Shown here: one piece after another, positions 1 through 6,660 of the stretch | Layout of the letters: each line of letters begins with the position of its first letter | How positions within the stretch are numbered: position 1 is the first letter of the stretch | The notes under the pieces: model-generated | What the model was told of the DNA's origin: nothing | What the model saw: the letters and a program-made list of their open reading frames with translations, nothing else | Database searches by the model: none | Source of the DNA: Bacteroidales bacterium UBA4347 | Lineage (GTDB): Bacteria > Bacteroidota > Bacteroidia > Bacteroidales > P3 | DNA length: 11,776 bases | Assembly (NCBI GenBank): GCA_002394185.1 | Contig: DGTB01000211.1 | Location: forward strand, 1-11,776 | Direction: 5' to 3' | Made by a program: the position numbers and the translations under genes

Positions 1-45
1 ATCGGGGGCGTCTCGGGTAGGGTTTCGACCCCTGTCGGGGTGGGG

Positions 46-849
46 TCAGGGACGCGGCAGGAAACGGATGTCGGCGGGGCTGATGAGGCCGAGGGTGAGG
101 GCTTTGGCCACACGGGCGGCACTCTTGTTGACGATGTCGAAGCGCTGCGAGAGGTCTTTCTGATGCTCCTGGATGGCTTTGTCGCTCTCGCCGAGGCGCG
201 AGGAGATTTCGCTGGCGGTGCAGCCTGCGGCCTCGAGGAGGAGCAGCTGGCGCTCGGCGTCGCTGACCTCGATGGCGGCCTGCGTGCCCACGAGGGCAAA
301 ATAGTGCTCGGCGGCCTCCTTGAGGGTGAGCATGACGGGATAGTTGAAGTAGAAACGCTCGCCGCGCTCCAGGCAGGCAATGGCGCGGATGATGTTCTCG
401 ATGGAGAACCCGCCGGCGGCATTCTTGCTCACGAAGGCGCTGGCGCCCAGACGCAGGGCCTCCATGACGACGGAGCCTATCTCGCCTATGCGCTGCGGAC
501 GCCGCTCCTCGGAGGGCAGCGGATTGTCGAAGCGGCCGGAGAAGATGATGATGCGTACCTCGGGGAAGCGCTCGTGGAGGCGGCGCGTGATGAGCAGGCC
601 GCCCGTGGGCTCGCCCTGGAACTCCATGTCGACCAGCAGGTAGTTGGGCGCCTCGGCGCTCTCGAGGGCGGCCATGAGCTGAGGCCCCGAGGCGAAGGTC
701 TCCACCATCTCCACCCGGCGGCGCTCGGTGGCGCCGTCGTCGCCGGTGTGGCATTCCACCTCCGTGGCGCGGCTGTTCATTTCCATTTTGACGGCCTTGC
801 GGATCAGCGGCTCGTCGTCGACCATCATTACTCGTATCGTTTTTTCCAT
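46..849 (-). CDS. Response regulator, receiver domain plus LuxR-type helix-turn-helix
   Basis: This 267-residue protein is the likely phosphorylation target of the sensor kinase encoded 15 bases upstream, and acts as a DNA-binding transcription regulator in the cytoplasm. The N-terminal receiver domain shows the acidic pair D11-D12, the probable phospho-acceptor D74 (in LLVDMEF), the switch Ser at 104 (IIFSG) and the conserved Lys at 142 (FVSKNA). Residues about 197-255 look like a GerE/LuxR-type helix-turn-helix (SDAERQLLLLEAAGCTASEI followed by a recognition-helix-like stretch). Two insertions are unusual for a receiver: a charged segment at about 28-50 and an Arg/Glu-rich loop at about 108-124. 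The ATG at 849 gives the usual short lead (MEKTIRVMMVDD) into the first strand, so the start is well supported. The stop is TGA at 46-48. Target genes cannot be read from this window. The fold is secure; the HTH subclass is inferred from sequence pattern. Confidence 0.9.
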   Translation of the reverse strand: MEKTIRVMMVDDEPLIRKAVKMEMNSRATEVECHTGDDGATERRRVEMVETFASGPQLMAALESAEAPNYLLVDMEFQGEPTGGLLITRRLHERFPEVRIIIFSGRFDNPLPSEERRPQRIGEIGSVVMEALRLGASAFVSKNAAGGFSIENIIRAIACLERGERFYFNYPVMLTLKEAAEHYFALVGTQAAIEVSDAERQLLLLEAAGCTASEISSRLGESDKAIQEHQKDLSQRFDIVNKSAARVAKALTLGLISPADIRFLPRP

Positions 850-864
850 ATCAGGTGTCTTTTG

Positions 865-2865
865 TCATTTCTCGTTTTTGTCCTCCCCGGCCAGCAGGAC
901 GTGCATCGTGGTGCCCTCGCCCACCCTGCTCTCCACCCAGAGTTTGCAGCCGCGGCGGGTGAGGTCGTCGTGCTTCTTGACGATGTAGCGGCAGAGGATG
1001 AGCCCGAAGCCGTGCTCGCTGCCGGGGGCGAGGGTGCGGTCGGCCCTGAAGAGGCTTTCCTGCTGCTCCTCGGTCATGCCGGCACCGGTATCGCGGACGG
1101 TGATCTCCACCATCCGTGCGCCATTCTCGCCCCTGCACTCACCGCTTGCCACGGTCACGCTGCCCCGCTCGGTGTGCTGCAGGGCGTTGTTGACCAGGTT
1201 GCGCAGCAGGATGGTCACCAGCAGGCGGTCGCCCCAGAGCGACACGGCGGTCGGCTCGAACCGCAGCGACACCCCGGCGGCGGGGCGAATGACCTGGCAG
1301 CGCACATCCTCCAGGACCTCCTGCAGGGCGAAGGTTCCGGCCTTGAAGGCCAGGCCGGTGGGTATGGAGAGCGAGGTCCAGTTCTTGATGTTGTCGAAGG
1401 TGCGCAGCAGCTGCTCCAGCACCTCCGAGCGCAGCTCGGCAGGGAGGTTGGGGCTGCGCAGGTAGCCGATGAAGGGACTTATGTCGTGGCGCATGACGCT
1501 GAGGCAGGTCTCCACGTTGGCAATGCGCTCCACGTCGCGGCGGTTGGCCTCCTGGAGCTGGCGTTTCTCGCGTCGCAACCGCAGCGCGGCCACCCACAGC
1601 AGCGCCACCAGCACCAGCAGCACCAGCAGCAGGCCGCCGAGCACCAGCGAGAAGACCGTGAGCCAGTGGCTGCGTCCCTGCGCCACGTCGAGCGAATGCT
1701 GCAGGGCGAAGTCCTCGGCCTCGTTGCGTGCAATGTATTCCTGCAGCTCGCAGCGGTGCTCGTACCACAGGCGGTTCTCCGCCGGGCGGCGGGCAATGCC
1801 GCTGCGGATAAGGATGTCGAAGTAGCCCTCCTCCATCTTGGGGGCTATGAAGGGCGTCCAGGTGCCCTTGAGCGAGCGCCACTCGTTCAGCACCTGGTGG
1901 GCTTTGAGGGTGTCGCCGATGAGGAGTGCGTAGCGTGCCGTGGAGGTGACGCCGCCGAGCATCTGGTAGGGGTCGCCGTAGTCGAAGAAGCAGCGCCGGG
2001 CTTCGTCGTAGAGCGACAGCACGCTGTCGGGCGACACAGGGCCGGGCATGTGGCGATGGATGAGGGCTGTCATCTGCAGCGTGTTGGCATAGTTATAGAG
2101 GCAGAAGGCGCTGACGGTGTCGCCCGGGAGGGAGGTACGCTGCAGGCGGTCGAGGATTTCGAAGTTCTGGTCGCAGTAGTCGAGGGCCCGCAGGCTCTCG
2201 CCGGCCGTCTGCAGGCCATAGGCGAGGGCGTAGTTGAGGGCCATATCCTGCGCATAGTCGACCCTGAGCGACGGGCGTCGCGCCTCGACCTCGGCCACGG
2301 TGGTCATCACGTCGTCTTCCTTGTCGTTGCGATAGTGGAAGTTGAGGGTCAGCAGGGTGATGTAATATTCGGTCTGCGCATAGTTGTATAGGAGGTTGTC
2401 GCTGTTGTCCTCGAGCACGCCGGAACGGCCGATATAGTAGAGGAGGCGGTAGGAGTCGGCAATCTGGCAGTTGCGCTGCAGCAGGCGTGCGCGGAGGAGG
2501 TGGGCAATGACGAGCTCGATGTCGCCATTGCGCATGGCGGGATGGCGGAGGGCGACGAGTTTGTCTACATGGTCGAGCGCCGCATTGGCGTTGGTGTAGT
2601 CGGAGGTGAGGAAGTAGGCGAAAGCCATATTGTTGCGTGCGCGGAGCTCGCCGTCGAGGTAGTCGGGCAGCGAGTCGTGCACATAGCGTACCGCGCTGTC
2701 GGCCAAGGCCAGACAGCGTTCGGGATTGCGGTAACGGTTGACGAAGGCCTCCTTGTTCAGACCGTCGACCCGCGAGCGGCGCAAGGGGTCTATCGGCACC
2801 TCTTTCCGGCATGCCGAAAGCAGTAAAAATGCGACGAATAGCGAGTATATCCACTTACTTTTCAT
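865..2865 (-). CDS. Lipobox-bearing TPR sensor histidine kinase
   Basis: Inner-membrane sensor kinase of 666 residues, first gene of a two-gene operon with the response regulator. Residues 1-18 are a signal sequence ending in LSA-C, a canonical lipoprotein lipobox with C19. Residues about 30-395 are a helical, TPR-like periplasmic sensor region (for example NNMAFAYFLTSDYTNANAAL). A hydrophobic transmembrane helix lies at about 400-428, followed by a coiled-coil linker. The kinase core has an H-box with H460 in MRHDISPF, an N-box (NLVNNALQHT from N556), G1 (VRDTGAG, D592) and G2 (HGFGL, about 618-622). The H-box and layout resemble Bacteroidales kinases carrying the DUF5112/DUF5113 domains; that assignment is from memory. 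I place the start at the ATG at 2863-2865: it gives a proper signal peptide, and the in-frame ATG at 2880 lies upstream of the apparent promoter box. The signal sensed is unknown. Confidence 0.92.
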   Translation of the reverse strand: MKSKWIYSLFVAFLLLSACRKEVPIDPLRRSRVDGLNKEAFVNRYRNPERCLALADSAVRYVHDSLPDYLDGELRARNNMAFAYFLTSDYTNANAALDHVDKLVALRHPAMRNGDIELVIAHLLRARLLQRNCQIADSYRLLYYIGRSGVLEDNSDNLLYNYAQTEYYITLLTLNFHYRNDKEDDVMTTVAEVEARRPSLRVDYAQDMALNYALAYGLQTAGESLRALDYCDQNFEILDRLQRTSLPGDTVSAFCLYNYANTLQMTALIHRHMPGPVSPDSVLSLYDEARRCFFDYGDPYQMLGGVTSTARYALLIGDTLKAHQVLNEWRSLKGTWTPFIAPKMEEGYFDILIRSGIARRPAENRLWYEHRCELQEYIARNEAEDFALQHSLDVAQGRSHWLTVFSLVLGGLLLVLLVLVALLWVAALRLRREKRQLQEANRRDVERIANVETCLSVMRHDISPFIGYLRSPNLPAELRSEVLEQLLRTFDNIKNWTSLSIPTGLAFKAGTFALQEVLEDVRCQVIRPAAGVSLRFEPTAVSLWGDRLLVTILLRNLVNNALQHTERGSVTVASGECRGENGARMVEITVRDTGAGMTEEQQESLFRADRTLAPGSEHGFGLILCRYIVKKHDDLTRRGCKLWVESRVGEGTTMHVLLAGEDKNEK

Positions 2866-2869
2866 GGTG

Positions 2870-2877
2870 CAAAGATA
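2870..2877 (-). promoter_or_regulatory. Bacteroidetes-type -7 box of the sensor kinase operon
   Basis: On the minus strand the sequence TATCTTTG matches the Bacteroidetes -7 consensus TAnnTTTG exactly and is followed by CACC and then the kinase ATG at 2865. Only four bases separate the box from the start codon, so transcription from it would begin at or within a few bases of the ATG and give a leaderless mRNA. No good TTG -33 box is seen at the expected distance. A second exact match (TATTTTTG, minus strand 2930-2937) lies 60 bases upstream and could supply a longer leader instead. Confidence 0.6.
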
Positions 2878-2938
2878 CATATTTTTTCTGAATTAGCGAC
2901 TAAAAATCATGATATTAAGAAAAATGTTGCAAAAATAT

Positions 2939-2969
2939 TTGGTAGGTTCGGAAAAAGTTCGTACTTTTG
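2939..2969 (+). promoter_or_regulatory. Promoter of tRNA-Cys (-33 and -7 boxes)
   Basis: TTG at 2939-2941 (part of ATTTGG) and TACTTTTG at 2962-2969 match the -33 and -7 elements of the Bacteroidetes major sigma factor, with 20 bases between them. The -7 box ends 22 bases before the first base of the mature tRNA, leaving a short 5' leader for RNase P to remove. It lies back to back with the sensor kinase promoter within about 125 bases. Confidence 0.75.
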
Positions 2970-2991
2970 CACCGCTTTTAAGAAGCGAAAG

Positions 2992-3065
2992 GGTCGTTTG
3001 GCCGAGGGGCTAGGCACAGGTCTGCAAAACCTGCTACTCCGGTTCAAATCCGGAAGCGACCTCCA
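2992..3065 (+). tRNA. tRNA-Cys (anticodon GCA)
   Basis: A full cloverleaf can be folded by eye. The acceptor stem GGTCGTT (2992-2998) pairs with AGCGACC (3055-3061), with one G-T pair. The D stem is GCC/GGC (3001-3003 and 3013-3015). The anticodon stem CAGGT/ACCTG encloses the loop CTGCAAA with GCA at 3024-3026. The T arm is TCCGG-TTCAAAT-CCGGA (3038-3054). The discriminator base is T (3062), as expected for tRNA-Cys, and CCA is encoded at 3063-3065. It is the only plus-strand gene in the window, has its own promoter and is followed 5 bases later by a strong terminator hairpin. Confidence 0.98.
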
Positions 3066-3070
3066 GAAGA

Positions 3071-3115
3071 AGAAAAGGAAACCAAGGCGGTTTCCTTTTC
3101 TGTTTACTTGTTTTT
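3071..3115. terminator. Bidirectional intrinsic terminator between tRNA-Cys and the methyltransferase gene
   Basis: A 13-bp perfect stem (3071-3083 with 3089-3101, core AAAAGGAAACC/GGTTTCCTTTT) encloses a 5-base loop AAGGC. On the plus strand it is followed by a T-rich stretch ending in TTTTT (3111-3115), ending the tRNA-Cys transcript. On the minus strand it begins just after the methyltransferase stop (3104-3106) and is followed by TTCTTCTTCT, so it plausibly also ends the ddl-methyltransferase transcript. Confidence 0.85.
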
Positions 3116-3946
3116 AACAATCTTGATTACAAAGTGTTCGGCCCGAGGCAGAAGGCGGTTGGCCAGCCGGTCGAGGAGACTCCACAGGGAATAGCCCAGA
3201 TGCGAGAAGAGCATCGAAAGGTGCGTGCGCAGGAGGAGCTTGTTGCCCACAAGGCGCATGCTGTCGATGCGCGCCGGCAGGGCGGCGGCAAGCTTCTGCA
3301 TGCGGGGCTTGTCGAAAGAGTGCAGATGGGCGTTGTGGGGGGTCTTGCAGTTGCAGTGGATGCAGAGCGAATAGGCTATGCGCTCCATGTAGGGGGTGGA
3401 GACGATGAGGGTGCCGCCGGGTTTGAGCTTGGAGCAGAGCGAGACCAGGAAGGTCTGCGGGTCGACGGTGTGCTCGATGATTTCGGAAGCGATGATGCAG
3501 TCGAAGGTGCCGTCGGCGAAGGGCAGCCTGAACGCGTCGGCCACCACGCCGGCATGGTTGTCGAAGGGGAAGCGCTCGAGGGCCTTGCGGACATTGGCGG
3601 GAGCGATGTCCATGGAGACCACATGCCTGCCTTTGGGGCAGAAATGGCTTGCCACGAAGGCGCTACCGCACCCCACGTCGAGCAGCAGGTCGGCATCGGC
3701 GGGCACAGTCTTCATGACCGTGGTGCGCAGCAGGTTGAGATGGGCGGCCGTGAGACGGTCGGTGTATTCCTCAAAATAGTCGAACTCCACGGCGTCGGTG
3801 GCGTAGTGGGCGGCGTAGTTGAACCCCTGGGCGGGAGCGGCAGGAGTGGGGTCGACGAAGGTCGGGACAGCGTCGTCGGCAAGGGCGGCAAGGGGTTGAC
3901 CACTCTGCGGGTCGCGCAAGAGACGGAAGAACCATTCTTTTTTCAT
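3104..3946 (-). CDS. Class I SAM-dependent methyltransferase (Methyltransf_11-like)
   Basis: Predicted cytoplasmic methyltransferase of 280 residues. Motif I is LLLDVGCGSAF (about 87-97), the acidic residue ending strand 2 is D113 (VSMDIAPA), and the later motifs ADAFRLPF / DGTFDCIIASEIIEH (136-159) and LKPGGTLIVSTP (174-185) give the standard class I core that binds S-adenosylmethionine. Between the core and the C-terminus is a short Cys/His-rich segment (C195, H197, C198, C200, H204, H207, H209) that could bind a metal. The N-terminus (FFRLLRDPQSGQPL) has the shape of the LxCPxCxxPL element found before many such methyltransferases but lacks its cysteines. The basic, hydrophobic C-terminus (240-280) may contact membrane or substrate. 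It starts 11 bases after the ddl stop, so it is probably co-transcribed with ddl. The substrate cannot be told; ubiquinone/menaquinone-like, lipid or sugar substrates are all possible. Confidence 0.92.
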   Translation of the reverse strand: MKKEWFFRLLRDPQSGQPLAALADDAVPTFVDPTPAAPAQGFNYAAHYATDAVEFDYFEEYTDRLTAAHLNLLRTTVMKTVPADADLLLDVGCGSAFVASHFCPKGRHVVSMDIAPANVRKALERFPFDNHAGVVADAFRLPFADGTFDCIIASEIIEHTVDPQTFLVSLCSKLKPGGTLIVSTPYMERIAYSLCIHCNCKTPHNAHLHSFDKPRMQKLAAALPARIDSMRLVGNKLLLRTHLSMLFSHLGYSLWSLLDRLANRLLPRAEHFVIKIVKNK

Positions 3947-3957
3947 AGGGCTTGCGT

Positions 3958-4989
3958 TTATTCCAATGCCGTCTGGATACTCATCTCGTAGAGCTCGGCG
4001 GGGCTGATGCCCATGGCACGGGCCTGCTTGGGGACAATGCTCTCGGCGCTCTGGCCGGGGATGGTGTTCACCTCGAGGAAGTAGAGCTCCTGCTCCTCGG
4101 TGTTGTAGATGTAGTCGAAACGGACAATGCCGCGGCAGCCCAGCAGGTCGTAGAGGCGGTAGGAGACCTCCTGGATGTGGTGGGCGATGGACTCGTCGAC
4201 CTGGGCGGGACAGACCTCGTTGCTGAAGCCGTCGTATTTGGCCTCGTAGTCGAAGAACTCGTGGCCTCCGATGGGGATAATCTCGGTGACGGGGAAGACC
4301 AGCTTGTGCTTGAAGTCGGGGTTCCAGCCTTCGTATTTCGACCCTTTGGGGAACTGCATGACGCCACAGTCGAACTCGCGGCCGGGGATGAACTGCTCCA
4401 CGAGCACCTGATGGTCCTCGGTGAAGGCCTCGCGGATGGCCGGCAGGAGCTGTTCGCGACTCTTGACCTTGGTGGTGGCCACACTGCTGCCGCCGGCGGC
4501 GGGCTTGACAAAGACAGGATAGTGCATGCCCTCCATCAGCTCGTCGAGCTTGGCGTCGGTGGGCGGCTCCTTGTAGAGGAGCACCGACTTGGCCACCTTG
4601 ACGAGGCCGAACCCCTTCACCACGGGGTTGCAGTAGCCCTTGTGGAAAGTGAGGCTGGAGGTATAGAAGCCACAGGTGGTGTAGCGGATGCCCAGCATGT
4701 CGAAGTAGCCCTGCAGCACGCCGTTCTCGCCGGGGTTGCCGTGGACGATGATGAAAGCCAGGTCGAAGAGCACCTTCCGGCCATTGTCGACGACGCTAAA
4801 GTCGCCGCGGTCCACGGGCCTGTGCTCGCCGTCATGCTCCCAATACCACCCCTCGCGGTCGATGACAATCTTGTAAATGTTGTATTTGGTATGGTCCAAC
4901 TGGCCATACACCTGGTTGCCACTGGCGATGGACACCTCGTGTTCCCCGCTGTAGCCACCCATGACAAGTGCTATGTTCTTTTTCTCCAT
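3958..4989 (-). CDS. ddl: D-alanine--D-alanine ligase
   Basis: ATP-grasp enzyme of 343 residues that joins two D-alanines for the peptidoglycan stem peptide (ATP + 2 D-Ala to D-Ala-D-Ala + ADP + Pi) in the cytoplasm. The N-terminal substrate motif GGYSGEHEVS carries E16. HGNPGENGVLQGYFDMLG (83-100) is the family signature, FVKPAAGGSSVA (160-171) the phosphate-binding loop with K162, and R290, D292, E306 and N308 (VRFDYIY, FLEVNT) match the catalytic and Mg-binding residues of E. coli DdlB. The omega-loop reads DYEAKY with Y252 at the position where a Phe marks D-Ala-D-Lac ligases, so ordinary D-Ala-D-Ala specificity (vancomycin-sensitive type) is predicted. Length is usual for Ddl. The ATG at 4987-4989 gives the expected short N-terminus. 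The methyltransferase gene follows after 11 bases. Confidence 0.97.
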   Translation of the reverse strand: MEKKNIALVMGGYSGEHEVSIASGNQVYGQLDHTKYNIYKIVIDREGWYWEHDGEHRPVDRGDFSVVDNGRKVLFDLAFIIVHGNPGENGVLQGYFDMLGIRYTTCGFYTSSLTFHKGYCNPVVKGFGLVKVAKSVLLYKEPPTDAKLDELMEGMHYPVFVKPAAGGSSVATTKVKSREQLLPAIREAFTEDHQVLVEQFIPGREFDCGVMQFPKGSKYEGWNPDFKHKLVFPVTEIIPIGGHEFFDYEAKYDGFSNEVCPAQVDESIAHHIQEVSYRLYDLLGCRGIVRFDYIYNTEEQELYFLEVNTIPGQSAESIVPKQARAMGISPAELYEMSIQTALE

Positions 4990-5032
4990 GATGCCTATAA
5001 ACTTTCTTCCATTAACGCCCCGACGGGTTATT

Positions 5033-5080
5033 TATTGTCCACAAACCCATCATTTGTCGAAAAAACATATTGTCCTCAAA
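5033..5080. repeat. 13-bp direct repeat pair upstream of ddl
   Basis: TATTGTCCACAAA (5033-5045) and TATTGTCCTCAAA (5068-5080) differ at one base and start 35 bases apart, in the 120-base gap between the Sel1-repeat gene and ddl, 44-91 bases upstream of the ddl start. They could be operator sites for ddl. The first copy contains TTGTCCACA, one mismatch from the E. coli DnaA box TTATCCACA; the second is two mismatches away. No convincing ddl promoter was found. The nearest candidate, TGGGTTTG on the minus strand at 5042-5049, has one mismatch to the -7 consensus and overlaps the first copy. Confidence 0.55.
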
Positions 5081-5109
5081 GCTGCCTGACGGGGAAACCA
5101 TAGGGGAGG

Positions 5110-6630
5110 TTATCTGCAAGACTTCTCCAAATTGGCTTTATTATTTTTCGCATTCGTATGCCCCTGCTCCGCAGCTTTCCCATACCAATACAGAGCTTTC
5201 TTGCAGTCCTTCTCCACGCCATAACCCATTTCATACATATATCCAAGATTGTTCTGGCCACCTGCATTCCCCTGTTCGGCGGATCGGCGGTACCATTTCA
5301 CGGCCTCGGCATAGTCTTTCTCCACACCATAGCCGTTTCGATACATATTTCCAAGATTGTACTGGCCATATGAATTCCCCTGTTCGGCGGATTGGCGGAA
5401 CCATTTCACTGCCTCGGCACAGTCCTTCTCCACGCCATAGCCATAATCATACATATATCCAAGATTGCTCTGGCCACCTGAATTTCCCTGTTCGGCGGCA
5501 CGGCGGTACCATTTCACGGCCTCGGCATAGTCTTTCTCCACACCATAGCCTTCTTGATACATATATCCAAGATTGTTCTGGCCATCTGCATGCCCCTGTT
5601 CGGCGGCTCGGCGGTACCATTTCACTGCCTCGGCATAGTCCTTCTCCACACCTTCGCCATGATAATACATATATCCAAGATTGTTCTGGTCACCTGCATG
5701 CCCCTGTTCGGCGGCTCGGCGGTACCATTTCACGGCCTCGGCATAGTCTTTCTCCACGCCATAGCCACAATAATACATATATCCAAGATTGTTTTGGCCA
5801 TATACATTCCCCCGTTCGGCGGCTCGGCGGTACCATTTCACTGCCTCGGCATAGTCCTTCTCCACGCCATAGCCATAATAATACATGTCTCCAAGATTGT
5901 TCTGGCCAGTTGAATTCCCCTGTTCGGCGGCTTGGCGATACTTCACAATAGCTTGAGTATATTTTTTCTGTTTTAGCAAGTTGTCTCCTTCGGCCACAAT
6001 CTTGTCGAGACTTTTATCGGGCGTCAAATCAAGCGAGATTTCCTGCCTCTTCATATAAGGACTAACCCTAATGGTCGTAGTTAGTTTTTGGTAACCCTCA
6101 GCAGTCACTTCCACCGTATGATCTCCGGGTTCCATACGGAACGTACGGGTTCCACGCTCTGTTTGATAATTGTCTATTACAAATTCCGCCGTGGTTGAGT
6201 TGCAGACAAATGTCACGGCCACCTTGCCATCCCCTATCTCTCCCTTGCAGGAGAGCGTGAGCACATAGGTCCGTCCCCGCTTGAGTTCTTTTATCTCGGG
6301 CGCATATTTGGCAAAGACCACCTCTTGGGGAAGGAAATTGTCCGAACGCACAATCAGGCTGCGCGCGCCTTCACTCATGTAAATCCAATATTCATTCTTG
6401 CCTCGAGGGTTGTATCGGACAATGTAATCGCTTTTGAAATTGACTGTGTTGTCGATTATCATCACCTTCACCAACGCACAAGGGATGCGATTGAAATCGA
6501 GAACCTCATTCTCCCTGGATGTTGCCGTGGCATCGAACGGGTCAAGATTGAAACTCTCTACTACAAGACCCTGCGACATGCCAATACATGCAGCCATCAG
6601 GAAGACGATAAGGGATATTATTTGTTTCAT
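5110..6630 (-). CDS. Secreted PEGA-domain and Sel1-like repeat protein
   Basis: Exported protein of 506 residues. Residues 1-20 form a signal peptide (positive K2, hydrophobic core, probable cleavage near GMSQG). Residues about 25-145 are a beta-rich region without a family I can name. Residues about 146-203 look like a PEGA domain (FVIDN..., GTRTFRMEPGDHTVEVTAEGYQKL), a surface-associated beta module. From Y224 to the C-terminus are eight Sel1-like (TPR-related) units of 36 residues, each with the pattern YAEAVKWYRRAAEQG...GQNNLGYMY..GYGVEKD. The first is degenerate and the last is cut short. Such arrays are protein-protein interaction scaffolds, so a periplasmic or outer-membrane adaptor role is likely but unproven. 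It sits 30 bases after the GSCFA gene. Its base composition is visibly more AT-rich than its neighbours, especially in the N-terminal half. MAAC in the signal region is a poor lipobox (Met at -3), so a lipoprotein is less likely. Confidence 0.93.
   Translation of the reverse strand: MKQIISLIVFLMAACIGMSQGLVVESFNLDPFDATATSRENEVLDFNRIPCALVKVMIIDNTVNFKSDYIVRYNPRGKNEYWIYMSEGARSLIVRSDNFLPQEVVFAKYAPEIKELKRGRTYVLTLSCKGEIGDGKVAVTFVCNSTTAEFVIDNYQTERGTRTFRMEPGDHTVEVTAEGYQKLTTTIRVSPYMKRQEISLDLTPDKSLDKIVAEGDNLLKQKKYTQAIVKYRQAAEQGNSTGQNNLGDMYYYGYGVEKDYAEAVKWYRRAAERGNVYGQNNLGYMYYCGYGVEKDYAEAVKWYRRAAEQGHAGDQNNLGYMYYHGEGVEKDYAEAVKWYRRAAEQGHADGQNNLGYMYQEGYGVEKDYAEAVKWYRRAAEQGNSGGQSNLGYMYDYGYGVEKDCAEAVKWFRQSAEQGNSYGQYNLGNMYRNGYGVEKDYAEAVKWYRRSAEQGNAGGQNNLGYMYEMGYGVEKDCKKALYWYGKAAEQGHTNAKNNKANLEKSCR
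5113..5961 (-). repeat. Tandem array of 108-bp units encoding Sel1-like repeats
   Basis: Seven complete 108-bp units and one truncated unit run head to tail inside the Sel1-repeat gene (unit boundaries on the minus strand near 5961, 5853, 5745, 5637, 5529, 5421, 5313 and 5205). The six central units are nearly identical at DNA level. Differences cluster in two short patches per unit, corresponding to the residues after AEQG and those before GYGVEKD. High identity suggests recent duplication or gene-conversion-type homogenisation, and the unit number may vary between strains. Confidence 0.9.
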
Positions 6631-6660
6631 AGTTTAATTGTATTCTTTTATTATTGAGCC

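Noticed and set aside
28..41. Small hairpin ACCCC-TGTC-GGGGT after the response regulator stop
   Set aside because: The stem is only five base pairs and no T-run follows it on the minus strand, so it is not called a terminator.
40..2391. Long plus-strand open frame of 783 codons
   Set aside because: It lies opposite the response regulator and most of the sensor kinase, whose motifs are clear. Its protein is low-complexity Gly/Ala/Glu/Leu-rich with no recognisable domain, as expected of an antisense frame in GC-rich DNA.
2866..2880. Upstream ATG at 2880 as start of the sensor kinase
   Set aside because: It overlaps the -7 promoter box and would add five residues before an otherwise normal lipoprotein signal peptide.
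5070..5951. Plus-strand open frame of 293 codons with a repeated peptide
   Set aside because: The repetition is the antisense reading of the 108-bp Sel1 array; a stop-free unit copied several times stays open. It has no domain, promoter or signal of its own.
5110..5961. Regularly spaced repeats considered as a CRISPR array
   Set aside because: The period is 108 bp, in frame, without unique spacers, and encodes Sel1 motifs.
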